Below are positions 6,726-15,630 of a DNA stretch of 33,092 nt, one piece after another. Each line of letters opens with the position of its first letter. Position 1 is the stretch's first letter. The DNA comes from DATMBL01 sp050735975 (GTDB taxonomy: Bacteria > Desulfobacterota > Binatia > UBA9968), in the NCBI GenBank assembly GCA_050735975.1, contig JBOHVS010000202.1, positions 1-33,092 of the forward strand, read 5' to 3'. The position numbers were made by a program, and so were the translations under genes. The notes beneath the pieces are model-generated. The model ran no database searches and had not been told where the DNA came from. It saw only the letters and a list, made by a program, of their open reading frames with translations.

Positions 6726-7655
6726 ATGGAATTGGCGCATGTTCCGGTCATGGCTCAGGAGGTTGTGGAGTTCCTAAAACCCGAACCGCGTAGACGGTAC
6801 CTGGACGGAACTTTGGGAGGAGGAGGCCACACAGAACAGATTCTTCTGCAGAGCGGCCCCGATGGGCGGGTGTTGGGCCTGGATCGGGACGAGCAAGCGC
6901 TCGAGGCGGCGCGCGCGCGCTTGAGCGGATACGGAAACCGATTGATCATTCGCCAGGCGAATTTCGCGCGGGCGAAAGACATCCTGGCCGAGATGAACTG
7001 GCATCAGGTCAATGGAGTCATAATGGATTTAGGCGTGTCGTCACATCAGATCGAGGCGCCAGATCGGGGGTTCAGCTTTCAAGTCGACTCCAGGCTGGAC
7101 ATGCGTATGGATCGTCGCCAGCCGCTCGACGCGTTCGAGATCGTCAACAGTTTTCCTGTCGCGGGCATCGAAAAAATATTAAGGGAATACGGCGAGGAGC
7201 CGCAAGCGCGCCGCATTGCTCTAGCGATTGCCGCGGAGCGAAAGCGTCAGGCCATTGAGACCACCGGCAATCTCGCCGCGATCGTTGCCCGTGTCAAAGG
7301 AAAGCGGCGCCAACGTCATAACCCGGCAACGCAGACTTTTCAGGCGTTGAGAATCGCAGTCAATCGAGAACTTGAAAGCCTATGTCTTTTTCTGGAGAAC
7401 GGCTACGAGTTGCTTCGACCGAGCGGGCGCATGGTGATCATCTCGTTTCATTCACTGGAAGATCGACTGGTTAAAACCGCGCTCCGTAAATGGAGCAGGA
7501 GCTGCCTCTGTCCACCCTACGCGCCACGATGCCAGTGCGGATGGTATCAAAAGGTAAGACTCCTGACAAAGAAGCCGCTGGTCGCGTCGCGGCACGAAGT
7601 TGAAGCTAATCCGCGCGCGCGTTCGGCTAAATTGCGTGCCGTGGAAAGGATATAA
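6726..7655 (+). CDS. rsmH: 16S rRNA m4C1402 methyltransferase RsmH (MraW)
   Basis: SAM-dependent N4-methyltransferase for cytidine 1402 of 16S rRNA, in the ribosomal P site. YLDGTLGGGGHTEQIL is the SAM-binding motif, followed by VLGLDRDEQAL and VNGVIMDLGVSSHQ; ISFHSLEDRLVK near residue 245 is the other family signature. Length, 309 residues, is usual. The ATG follows the STAS stop codon without a gap. Its 3' end is separated by 10 bases from the preferred ftsL start. Confidence 0.97.
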   Translation: MELAHVPVMAQEVVEFLKPEPRRRYLDGTLGGGGHTEQILLQSGPDGRVLGLDRDEQALEAARARLSGYGNRLIIRQANFARAKDILAEMNWHQVNGVIMDLGVSSHQIEAPDRGFSFQVDSRLDMRMDRRQPLDAFEIVNSFPVAGIEKILREYGEEPQARRIALAIAAERKRQAIETTGNLAAIVARVKGKRRQRHNPATQTFQALRIAVNRELESLCLFLENGYELLRPSGRMVIISFHSLEDRLVKTALRKWSRSCLCPPYAPRCQCGWYQKVRLLTKKPLVASRHEVEANPRARSAKLRAVERI

Positions 7656-7665
7656 GTCTCAGAAA

Positions 7666-8010
7666 GTGAATGCGGTTAGCAGCAAGGCACGCAGGGCAGA
7701 GTCTCCACGCAAACCAGCGGCCAGAGCAGCTCGGCCGCGAAGACGGCGGCGTCAGTCTTGGGTTTTACCGGTACTGGGCCTAGCTCTGGTCGTTGTGGCT
7801 TTGCTGCACGTATGGTTGCGGCTGCAGGTGGTTCACATGGGCTACGTGTTGTCGACGACTGCCAAGCTGCAAAGCCAGCTCGAACAAGAGAATCGTGAGC
7901 TAAAGGTGGAATTAGCGACTTTGACTTCGCCCGAACGTTTGGAGGAGATGGCGCGCCGGCGTTTGGGGCTTACCCCACCGCAGAGAGGCCAGGTCATCGT
8001 GTTGCCGTGA
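7666..8010 (+). CDS. ftsL: Cell division protein FtsL
   Basis: Small bitopic divisome protein that bridges FtsQ/FtsB and FtsW/FtsI. The GTG start at 7666 gives 114 residues; an in-frame ATG at 7600 would run far into rsmH. The N-terminus is strongly basic (PRRRRRQ) and cytoplasmic. The membrane segment is residues about 31-50 (SWVLPVLGLALVVVALLHVW). A leucine-rich coiled coil follows (residues 58-90, LQSQLEQENRELKVELATL), then the conserved ERLEEMARRRLGL segment. The gene overlaps ftsI by four bases. Confidence 0.88.
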   Translation: MNAVSSKARRAESPRKPAARAARPRRRRRQSWVLPVLGLALVVVALLHVWLRLQVVHMGYVLSTTAKLQSQLEQENRELKVELATLTSPERLEEMARRRLGLTPPQRGQVIVLP

Positions 8011-9962
8011 GACGCCCGCTGCCAAAGAATAGAGCGCGTTTGAGGACCGCCAGGATCTTATTTTTGATCCTGTTTGTGATCGCAGCGGGACGGGCGTTTC
8101 AACTTCAGGTCCTGCAAGGCGAAAAGCTCACGCGTTTGGGGAAACGCCAGCATCTTAAGGAGTGGATCGTGTTGCCAAAAAGAGGCGCCGTGCTGGACCG
8201 CTCCGGCGAGCCGTTGGCGCTGAGCTTGGAGGTTCAATCCGTCTACGCGCGGCCGCATCGCCTTCGAGAGATCGATTCTGTGAGCCGGAGTATTGCGCGG
8301 ATTCTGAATCTCAAAGTGACGGACGTGAAGCAGAAACTGACATCCGACAAGCCTTTTGTCTGGATCAAACGCCAGGTCGCGCCTCGCGAAGCGGAACAAA
8401 TCCAGAGTTTGAGCGTCGAAGGGATAGGGATGTTTTACGAGCCGCATCGTTACTACCCGCAGGGGCAGCTTGCGGCCCAGGTGATCGGGTTTGTCGGCCG
8501 GGATTCGGAAGGGCTGGAAGGTCTCGAACTGCGGTACAACGATTACATACGAGGCGAACCCGGTTCGCCGGTGACTGAGCGCGACGCGCTCGGGCGACGA
8601 GTTCTGGTTGAAGGAGTGGGAGGGGTGCAGATTCCGCCCGGGGCGGATATTCATCTAACGTTGGAAAAATCCATTCAACACATTGCGGAAAGGGAGTTAG
8701 AAGCAGCCATCATTAAATACCGTGCCAAAGCGGGTGTGGCCATTGTCGTGGAGCCCCGCACCGGCGAAATCCTGGCGCTGGCCAACTATCCCTCGTTCAA
8801 CCCCAACAACTTCGCCAAATCAGCGCCGCAAAATCGGCGCAATCGCGCTGTGGCCGACAGCTTCGAGCCGGGATCCACCTTCAAGACTATCCTTGCCGCC
8901 GCGGCATTGGAGGAGGGTGTCGTCGGCAAAGAAGATCTCTTTTATTGCGAGATGGGCAAGTATTCGTATGCCGGAGAGATCATTCATGACACGCATCCGC
9001 ATGGCTGGCTCCCTTTTTCTAAGATTCTCCAAGTATCGAGCAACATAGGTATCACAAAAGTAGCGGAGAAACTGAAAAAGGATCGGTTCTTTAAATACAT
9101 CGAAAAATTCGGCTTCGGCCAGCTTTCGGGAATCGATACGCCAGGCGAAGTTCCCGGATTGCTCCGGCGACCGGAATCGTGGTCCGGGGTTGATCTTGCC
9201 ACCCATGCGTTTGGCCAAGGGATCTCGACCACGCCGATACAAATGGTGATGGCCTACGCGGCAATCGCCAACGGCGGTTTTCTGATGCGCCCTTACTTGG
9301 TTCGCCGGGTCGTGACTCCAAAGGGCGAAGTCCCTATGGAAAATCAGCCCCACGTCGTGCGTCGCGTGATTTCTGAGAAAACCGCGCGACTCTTGTCCTC
9401 GATGCTCAAGGAGGTCACCAACGAAGGGGGGACGGGGATGATGGCCAGTGTCGAGGGTTTCGAAGTGGCGGGAAAAACCGGCACGGCGCAGAAGGCTGAC
9501 CTTGCCAACGGCGGATACGCTGCTGATAAACGTATTGCTTCCTTCATCGGGTTTGTTCCCGCAGATGATCCGCGGCTCGTTCTGTCGGTGCTGATCGACG
9601 AGCCGGAAGTAAACGTTTATGGCGGCGTCGTGGCGGCGCCGGCTTTCCGTAATATCGCGCGCGGGGCTTTGCATCATCTGGCTGTGGCGCCGCAGAATCC
9701 GGAACTTTTGTCACCACCGTTGGTTCGAGCCGAGCTGCCCATCCGGCGGCCGCCAAAAAGAGAGGGTGAGCTTGCCGGCGACGGACAGTCCAACGCGGTC
9801 CCCGACTTCGTCGGCCTCAGCTTGCGCGAAGCGGTGGAAAAGGCGCGCGATTTGAAACTCAAGGTGAAGATGCACGGCAGCGGATACGTGGTCAAGCAGC
9901 TACCCGCCCCAGGCGCTCATTGGAGCGAGGATGACATAGTGGTTTTGAACCTTCAGGGTTAG
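8007..9962 (+). CDS. ftsI: Septal peptidoglycan transpeptidase FtsI/PBP3 with PASTA domain
   Basis: Class B penicillin-binding protein that cross-links septal wall; acts in the periplasm anchored by one N-terminal membrane segment (ARILFLILFVIAAGRAF). The dimerisation domain begins near PKRGAVLDRSGEPLALS. Transpeptidase motifs: S290-T-F-K293 (nucleophile Ser290), S344-S-N346 and K490-T-G492. The C-terminus (about residues 594-651, VPDFVGLSLREAVEKARDL) is a PASTA domain, as in SpoVD and many deltaproteobacterial FtsI proteins but not E. coli FtsI. Start is GTG in a GTGA overlap with ftsL, implying translational coupling. Confidence 0.96.
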   Translation: MRRPLPKNRARLRTARILFLILFVIAAGRAFQLQVLQGEKLTRLGKRQHLKEWIVLPKRGAVLDRSGEPLALSLEVQSVYARPHRLREIDSVSRSIARILNLKVTDVKQKLTSDKPFVWIKRQVAPREAEQIQSLSVEGIGMFYEPHRYYPQGQLAAQVIGFVGRDSEGLEGLELRYNDYIRGEPGSPVTERDALGRRVLVEGVGGVQIPPGADIHLTLEKSIQHIAERELEAAIIKYRAKAGVAIVVEPRTGEILALANYPSFNPNNFAKSAPQNRRNRAVADSFEPGSTFKTILAAAALEEGVVGKEDLFYCEMGKYSYAGEIIHDTHPHGWLPFSKILQVSSNIGITKVAEKLKKDRFFKYIEKFGFGQLSGIDTPGEVPGLLRRPESWSGVDLATHAFGQGISTTPIQMVMAYAAIANGGFLMRPYLVRRVVTPKGEVPMENQPHVVRRVISEKTARLLSSMLKEVTNEGGTGMMASVEGFEVAGKTGTAQKADLANGGYAADKRIASFIGFVPADDPRLVLSVLIDEPEVNVYGGVVAAPAFRNIARGALHHLAVAPQNPELLSPPLVRAELPIRRPPKREGELAGDGQSNAVPDFVGLSLREAVEKARDLKLKVKMHGSGYVVKQLPAPGAHWSEDDIVVLNLQG

Positions 9963-9966
9963 GCGA

Positions 9967-11547
9967 ATGCTTCTTAGGGAATTTTTGGCCTTACAGGAGG
10001 TGCAGGACGCCGAAGGCAACTTTGAGCAAGAGATCACCGGCCTGACCTATGACTCGCGCGAGGTTGACAAAGGAAACGTGTTCTTTGCGATTCCCGGTGA
10101 AAAGTTCGACGGTCACGATTTCATCGCTCAAGCGACGCGGCGCGGCGCGGCGGCGGTGGTGGTCGAAAGAAGTACCGCGCGGCCGAACCTGCATGGGACG
10201 ATGTGGATACGGGTCAAGGATGTGCGGCACGCCATGGGTTTATGGGGCGCGCGCTTCTTCGGCGATCCAAGCCGTCACATGCAGCTCGTAGGCGTAACGG
10301 GAACCAATGGGAAGACTACGGTCGCCTATCTCGTCGAATCGATCTTGTCGGCCGCAGGGATGGAGCCGGGGGTGATCGGAACGATCAACTACCGCTACCG
10401 GGGCCGTGAACTTCCATCGCATCACACCACGCCCGAGTCTCTGGAGCTGCACGCGCTTCTCGCGGAGATGAAAGCGGCGGGTGTTCGCTCTGCAGCTATG
10501 GAAGTCTCGTCCCATGCGTTGGTTCAAGAGCGAGTCCGCGGGATCGACTTCGACGTTGCGCTGTTTACCAACCTTTCGCGCGATCATCTCGACTATCACA
10601 AGGATATGGACGATTACTTCACGGCCAAGAGCAGGCTGTTTACGGACTATTTAAGAACCAGCGCGAAGCCGAAACGAGCGGCAGTGATTCACGCGGGTGA
10701 CCCGCGAGGGGCGGAGCTTCTCAAGCAGCTTCACGAGCTTGGTTTGGAGAGTTTGAGTTACGGCCGGGAGGGCGATTGGCACGTTCGCCCGCTGAAGGTG
10801 GAGAGCGACGTGCATGGGCTCAAAGGAACAATCCAGGCGAAGCAGCATATCTTCGATTTTTCCTCGCCGCTCATCGGGACCGCCAATCTTGAGAATATTC
10901 TCGGGGCCGTGGGCGTCGGTTTGGCCCTGGGGCTGCCTGGGCCGGCAATTCGCCGGGGCATCGAGGACCTGAAATCGGTTCCGGGCAGATTGGAGAAGGT
11001 CGACAATAATCTCGGGATGACAATTTTGGTGGACTATGCTCACACCCCCGACGCGCTCGAGAAAGTGCTCGGCGCGGTTCGGCCGTTGGCGCGACGGAGA
11101 GTCCTGACTGTATTCGGTTGCGGTGGCGACCGTGACCGTGGCAAGCGGCCATTGATGGGAGAGATTGCGGCGCGGCTGAGTGATTTGATCTGTTTGACTT
11201 CGGACAATCCGCGGAGCGAGGATCCCGTGACGATTCTAAAGGACGTTGAGGCGGGAGTGCAGAAGACCGGACTGAGAAAGTTTCAAGTGTCGCCTTGCGG
11301 TATTGGGCGTGGAGAATTCGAAACTCGAGACTCGAAACGCGAAACGGAACGCGGCTATTGCGTGGAGGCGGATCGGCGAGAAGCGATTCGTGTGGCGCTT
11401 CGTCAGGCGCGGTCGGGAGACGTCGTGCTGATCGCGGGCAAGGGGCATGAGGATTACCAGATCCTTGGTTCGACCAGGGTTCATTTTGATGATCGGCAGG
11501 TCGCCCGAGAAGAGCTGGCTTCCATGGCGAGTCACAACGAAACGTGA
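9967..11547 (+). CDS. murE: UDP-MurNAc-tripeptide synthetase MurE (meso-DAP adding)
   Basis: Cytoplasmic ATP-dependent ligase adding meso-diaminopimelate to UDP-MurNAc-L-Ala-D-Glu. G112-T-N-G-K-T-T118 is the ATP loop. D413-N-P-R416 is the DAP-recognition motif (Lys-adding enzymes differ here). The three Mur ligase domains are complete. Odd feature: residues about 449-464 (EFETRDSKRETERGYC region) are an extra hydrophilic stretch just before VEADRREAIRVAL, where related enzymes are shorter. At DNA level it is a tandem heptamer array (11314-11352), so a repeat has been captured in frame. At 526 residues it is longer than the usual 480-510. A 232-bp repeat-bearing spacer separates it from murF. 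Confidence 0.96.
   Translation: MLLREFLALQEVQDAEGNFEQEITGLTYDSREVDKGNVFFAIPGEKFDGHDFIAQATRRGAAAVVVERSTARPNLHGTMWIRVKDVRHAMGLWGARFFGDPSRHMQLVGVTGTNGKTTVAYLVESILSAAGMEPGVIGTINYRYRGRELPSHHTTPESLELHALLAEMKAAGVRSAAMEVSSHALVQERVRGIDFDVALFTNLSRDHLDYHKDMDDYFTAKSRLFTDYLRTSAKPKRAAVIHAGDPRGAELLKQLHELGLESLSYGREGDWHVRPLKVESDVHGLKGTIQAKQHIFDFSSPLIGTANLENILGAVGVGLALGLPGPAIRRGIEDLKSVPGRLEKVDNNLGMTILVDYAHTPDALEKVLGAVRPLARRRVLTVFGCGGDRDRGKRPLMGEIAARLSDLICLTSDNPRSEDPVTILKDVEAGVQKTGLRKFQVSPCGIGRGEFETRDSKRETERGYCVEADRREAIRVALRQARSGDVVLIAGKGHEDYQILGSTRVHFDDRQVAREELASMASHNET
11314..11352. repeat. Heptamer array inside murE (TCGAAAC words)
   Basis: Tandem seven-base words TCGAAAC, TCGAGAC, TCGAAAC, GCGAAAC, GGAACGC run from 11318 to 11352, preceded by GAAT. 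The string AATTCGAAACTCG (11315-11327) recurs exactly at 32536-32548, directly upstream of panC. The array is translated as part of MurE. Confidence 0.85.
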
Positions 11548-11630
11548 CGTGAGGGCTGTCATTTCGGGACAGATCAAAATCCATTGAAAAACAACAACGT
11601 TAAAGCATGAATAATCCGGGTTAGAGGCTA

Positions 11631-11693
11631 ACCACGAAGTGCACGAAGAGCACGGAGAAAAAGAAAATTCCGTGGCCTCTGCTCTTCGCGGTG
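11631..11693. repeat. Nonamer array with inverted partner (CACGAAG words)
   Basis: Three nine-base words, ACCACGAAG, TGCACGAAG and AGCACGGAG (11631-11657), are followed after an A-rich loop by sequence of the opposite sense (TTCCGTGG, then GCTCTTCGCGGTG). CACGGA and TCCGTG flank the loop and can pair. It occupies the murE-murF spacer, which otherwise shows no gene. Confidence 0.75.
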
Positions 11694-11752
11694 AAACAAC
11701 GCAAGATTCTTTTGTGAAGACAGTTTGTCGCGTGTTTTTCTTCACCCATGAA

Positions 11753-11758
11753 TATAAT
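11753..11758 (+). promoter_or_regulatory. Possible internal -10 box upstream of murF
   Basis: A perfect TATAAT sits 21 bases before the murF start and would place a transcript start near 11765. There is no good -35 at normal spacing (TTGTCG is 22 bases upstream), so this is a weak call. An internal promoter after a repeat-filled 232-bp gap would make sense. Confidence 0.3.
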
Positions 11759-11779
11759 GCATGCTAGACGGGCAGGAGC

Positions 11780-13192
11780 ATGGGGTGGCGCAGAGACGAA
11801 ATAGTTGCCGCAACCGGCGGCAAGCTCCTCCGCGAAGGCAGCAGGCCCGAATTCGGCGAGGTGGTGACTGATTCGGGTAAAGTCAAGAAAGGCTCCGTAT
11901 TTATTGCGCTTAAGGGCGAGCGGCACGACGGCCACCAATTCGTTGAGACGGCGCTACGCAGGGGCGCGGATTGCATCGTCGTCCATCGCGATTTGGCCAG
12001 GGCCAACCTGGGAAACGCAACGGTCATTCGGGTGCCGGATACGCTTCGCGCTTTGGGAGACCTGGCGCATTTTAGACGCGAGAAAATCGCACCTAAGGTG
12101 CTGGCGATTACCGGCTCAAACGGCAAGACGACAACGAAGGAGATGGTTGCGGCGATTTTTGAGCGGGCTTCAATGAATGGGCGCCCGCTCAAAGGAAGGG
12201 TTTTGAAGACGGAGGGCAATTTTAACAACCTCGTCGGCTTACCGTTGACCCTTCTTAGACTCCGCTCGAAACACAGAGTCGCCATTGTGGAGTTGGGGAC
12301 GAATCGTCCGGGTGAGATCGAGCGTCTCACCGAGATCGCCGATCCCGATGTCGGAATCATCACCTCAGTAGCCGCGGCGCATTTGGAGGGCTTGAACAGC
12401 CTGGCCGGTGTCGCGCGGGAGAAAGGGGCGCTTTACCGGGGCGTGCGCGCCGGCGGCATGATTGCGGTGAACCTGGATGATCCCTGGGTGCGGCGGTTAA
12501 GCGTAGCGTTTAAAGGACGGAAGGTGACATACGGGCAAGGCGGCCAGGTAGGCGCCGAATTGTCACGACCGCTCAACGCCCGCGGCATGCTGTTTACGCT
12601 TCGAGCCGGGGATAGACGCAGCCGCGTACGGTTGAAGCTGTGCGGCGAGCATAACCTCGCCAACGCGATCGGCGCGGCGGCGATCGCCTATGGCCAGGGC
12701 TTGAGCTTGAACGGGATCCGGAGGGGACTGGAAAGCGTGAAACCGTATTCCATGCGCATGCAGATCGAAACCTGGAAAGGCGTTGGTGTCATCAACGATG
12801 CCTACAACGCCAATCCCGCCTCGATGCAGGCAGCCCTAGGAACGCTGGCGGAAATCGATTCCCCGGGAGAAAAGATCGCAGTTCTCGGAGATATGCTCGA
12901 GTTGGGAAACCACAGCCGGAGGGAACATTTTGAGCTGGGCAAGCAGATCGGCCGGTTGGGGATCGACCGGTTGTATCTCCTTGGAAAAGCAGCGGATCAA
13001 GTACGTAAGGGAGCCCTTCGGGCCGGCATGCCAACGGAAAAAATAGTGCTCGGCAAGAGCCACGATGAGCTGGGGGAGAGCATTCGTGGCCATCTCCGAA
13101 AAGGAGATTGGCTTCTTTTTAAAGGCTCACGCGGCATGAAAATGGAAGCCGTTCTACAGCAATTGAAAGGCGTCAAGGCCGCAGCCTGCTAG
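11780..13192 (+). CDS. murF: UDP-MurNAc-tripeptide:D-Ala-D-Ala ligase MurF
   Basis: Cytoplasmic ATP-dependent ligase that adds D-Ala-D-Ala, made by Ddl, to the UDP-MurNAc tripeptide. G112-S-N-G-K-T-T-T is the ATP loop; VELGTNRPGEI, NDAYNANPASM and VLGDMLELG are family signatures. Length, 470 residues, is normal. ATG 11780 is the first possible start in frame (a stop lies at 11765). The AGGAG at 11774-11778 is only one base away, which is unusually tight. mraY follows after 13 bases. Confidence 0.96.
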   Translation: MGWRRDEIVAATGGKLLREGSRPEFGEVVTDSGKVKKGSVFIALKGERHDGHQFVETALRRGADCIVVHRDLARANLGNATVIRVPDTLRALGDLAHFRREKIAPKVLAITGSNGKTTTKEMVAAIFERASMNGRPLKGRVLKTEGNFNNLVGLPLTLLRLRSKHRVAIVELGTNRPGEIERLTEIADPDVGIITSVAAAHLEGLNSLAGVAREKGALYRGVRAGGMIAVNLDDPWVRRLSVAFKGRKVTYGQGGQVGAELSRPLNARGMLFTLRAGDRRSRVRLKLCGEHNLANAIGAAAIAYGQGLSLNGIRRGLESVKPYSMRMQIETWKGVGVINDAYNANPASMQAALGTLAEIDSPGEKIAVLGDMLELGNHSRREHFELGKQIGRLGIDRLYLLGKAADQVRKGALRAGMPTEKIVLGKSHDELGESIRGHLRKGDWLLFKGSRGMKMEAVLQQLKGVKAAAC

Positions 13193-13205
13193 CTAGGAGT
13201 TGGAG

Positions 13206-14282
13206 TTGCTCTACCACCTGCTCTATCCACTGTATACGACCTATTCAGGGTTCAACGTTTTTCGCTACATAACTTTCCGTGCGGCGATGGCGGCGCTGAT
13301 GGCGCTCGTCGTATGCTTTCTTTTGGGCCCCTGGCTCATTCGTTCTCTCACGGAAAAGCAGATGGGGCAGCAGATTCGCGACGATGGTCCGGCTTCTCAT
13401 TCAGTTAAGGCGGGCACGCCGACCATGGGAGGAACCCTCATCATACTGGCGCTGACGCTCTCAACCCTTCTTCTCGCCGACATCACAAACCCCTACGTCT
13501 TGCTCGCCCTTTGGGGCACCGTCGGTTTCGGCAGCGTGGGTTTTATCGATGATTATCTGAAACTGAGTCGCAAAAACAGCAAGGGCTTGCCGCCGCGCGC
13601 GAAGCTGCTTGCCCAGGTGATCGTGGCCTTGGTCGTCGCCGTAATGCTCTATCACATTCCAAGGTTCAGTACGGAATTGGCGATCCCGTTCGTCAAGAAT
13701 GTGCGTCCAGATTTGGGCGTCTGGTATGTGCCTTTCGCAATGTTGGTGATCGTCGGCGCATCGAATGCCGTCAATCTGACGGATGGCCTGGACGGGCTTG
13801 CGATCGGCCCGGTCATGATCGCGGCCGGCACCTATGCCGTTATCGCCTATGTGACCGGCCACTTAAAATTGGCTGAGTATCTGCAAATCCCGTACGTCGC
13901 CGGCGTGGGCGAATTGAGCGTTTTTTGCGCTGCCGTCGTTGCGGCGGGATTAGGTTTTTTGTGGTTCAACGCCTATCCAGCGCAAATGTTCATGGGCGAT
14001 GTCGGGTCGCTGGCGCTTGGGGCGGCGCTGGGAATCGTCGCCGTGATGACCAAGAACGAAATTTTGCTGATCATCGTTGGCGGCGTCTTTGTCCTGGAGG
14101 CTTTATCGGTGATTTTTCAAGTTGCATCCTACAAGCTTCGACGCAAACGGGTTTTCCTCATGGCCCCCATTCACCATCACTACGAACTCAAGGGTTGGGC
14201 CGAGCCCCAGATCATCGTCCGTTTTTGGATCATCGCGTTTATCTGCGCGGTGATTGGCCTGAGTACCCTGAAGCTTAGATGA
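13206..14282 (+). CDS. mraY: Phospho-MurNAc-pentapeptide transferase MraY
   Basis: Integral membrane enzyme transferring phospho-MurNAc-pentapeptide to undecaprenyl phosphate, giving lipid I. About ten membrane segments. Signatures: SGFNVFRYITFRA near the N-terminus, HSVKAGTPTMGG, GFIDDYLK (catalytic Asp pair), NLTDGLDGLAIG, FMGDVGSLALG and MAPIHHHYELKGW. TTG 13206 is preferred over TTG 13200: it gives the usual MLY N-terminus and places TAGGAG (13194-13199) six bases upstream. 358 residues. Confidence 0.96.
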   Translation: MLYHLLYPLYTTYSGFNVFRYITFRAAMAALMALVVCFLLGPWLIRSLTEKQMGQQIRDDGPASHSVKAGTPTMGGTLIILALTLSTLLLADITNPYVLLALWGTVGFGSVGFIDDYLKLSRKNSKGLPPRAKLLAQVIVALVVAVMLYHIPRFSTELAIPFVKNVRPDLGVWYVPFAMLVIVGASNAVNLTDGLDGLAIGPVMIAAGTYAVIAYVTGHLKLAEYLQIPYVAGVGELSVFCAAVVAAGLGFLWFNAYPAQMFMGDVGSLALGAALGIVAVMTKNEILLIIVGGVFVLEALSVIFQVASYKLRRKRVFLMAPIHHHYELKGWAEPQIIVRFWIIAFICAVIGLSTLKLR

Positions 14283-14295
14283 CCGGCGATGTTAA

Positions 14296-15630
14296 ATGGA
14301 TCTCGGAGGAAAAAAGGTGATGGTTTTGGGCCTGGCGCGCACCGGCAGCGAGACGGCGCGATTCCTCATAGCGCAAGGGGCCGAAGTGATCGTTAGCGAT
14401 CTGCGATCAGAACCGGAATTGAGGCAAGAAATGGAAGCTCTCGACGGCTTGCCGATTCGTTATCTTCTCGGCGGCCAAGAGCCGAGCTGGATGGCGGAGG
14501 TCGATTATTTGATCCCCAGCCCCGGGGTCCCGAAGGAGAATCCGCTGCTCCGCGAAGCGCTCCAACGGGGCAGGTCGATTCTCAGTGAAATCGAATTGGC
14601 TGCTCGTTTTATCCGCGCGCCGTTCATCGCGATCACGGGCACCAACGGTAAAAGCACGACCACGACTCTAATCGGCGAGATTCTCAAGGCCAGCGGCGGC
14701 AAGGTGTTTGTCGGCGGCAATCTCGGCGCGCCGATGATTGGGTTTGCCGTCCGGGACTGGGACTGGGGGGTCGCGGAGATCAGCAGCTTTCAACTTGAAT
14801 GGGTGGAAAAGTTCCGCCCGCGCATCGCGGTTTTGCTCAATCTGACCGAGGATCATCTGGACCGTTATCCGAGCTTCGCCGCGTACTGCAACACAAAGGC
14901 AAGAATCTTCGCCGCCCAGAAACACAATGATATCGCGATTCTCAATCGCGATGATCGAACGGTTTGGGCGATGAGAGAGCGAATTCGCGCGCGGGTTATC
15001 TCGATCGGTTGCACGGAGGTGTTGCAAGGGGTCTTCCTCCGCCCCGGCGCGATCGTTTGGCGCGAGGGCTCGAAAGAAGAAACGTTCCCCCTTGAGCGCG
15101 TTCGAATTCAGGGCGTTCACAACCTGGAAAACATGATGGCGGCGATTGCCGCGACCAGGGCCGCGGAAGTTCCCCGGTCGATTATTCAGCAAACACTCGA
15201 GTCCTTTCCGGGTCTCGAGCATCGGCTCGAGCTTGTCAGGGAGAAGGACGAGGTGCGTTATTTTAACGATTCCAAGGGAACCAACGTTGGGGCGGTTGTA
15301 AAGTCGCTGGCGAGCTTTTCACGCGGTGTCATCTTGCTCGCGGGAGGCGTCGATAAAGGCGGCGATTACAGCGTGTTGGAAGACGGCATTAAAGGCAAGG
15401 TTCGACGCCTCATCCTGTTCGGCGCAGCCAAGGAGGTCATCGCCCGGTCGCTCGGTCATCTGACCGAAACGGTGATCGTCGGGAGCTTGGAGGCCGCTGT
15501 CGCGGATGCCGCCAAGCACGCGCGGCCCGGCGACGTGGTGCTCCTCTCGCCCGCTTGTTCGAGTTTCGACATGTTTCGCAACTACGCGGAAAGGGGGAAG
15601 GCCTTTAAAAGCCTCGTTCACGCGCTATGA
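14296..15630 (+). CDS. murD: UDP-MurNAc-L-alanine:D-glutamate ligase MurD
   Basis: Cytoplasmic ligase adding D-Glu to UDP-MurNAc-L-Ala. The N-terminal Rossmann-like domain (KKVMVLGLARTGSETARFL) binds the UDP moiety. G115-T-N-G-K-S-T-T-T is the ATP loop; SSFQLEWVEKFRP, NLTEDHLDRYPS and NDSKGTNVGAV are conserved. The C-terminal domain ends LLSPACSSFDMFRNYAERGKAF, a MurD hallmark. 444 residues. The gene overlaps ftsW by four bases (ATGA). Confidence 0.96.
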   Translation: MDLGGKKVMVLGLARTGSETARFLIAQGAEVIVSDLRSEPELRQEMEALDGLPIRYLLGGQEPSWMAEVDYLIPSPGVPKENPLLREALQRGRSILSEIELAARFIRAPFIAITGTNGKSTTTTLIGEILKASGGKVFVGGNLGAPMIGFAVRDWDWGVAEISSFQLEWVEKFRPRIAVLLNLTEDHLDRYPSFAAYCNTKARIFAAQKHNDIAILNRDDRTVWAMRERIRARVISIGCTEVLQGVFLRPGAIVWREGSKEETFPLERVRIQGVHNLENMMAAIAATRAAEVPRSIIQQTLESFPGLEHRLELVREKDEVRYFNDSKGTNVGAVVKSLASFSRGVILLAGGVDKGGDYSVLEDGIKGKVRRLILFGAAKEVIARSLGHLTETVIVGSLEAAVADAAKHARPGDVVLLSPACSSFDMFRNYAERGKAFKSLVHAL

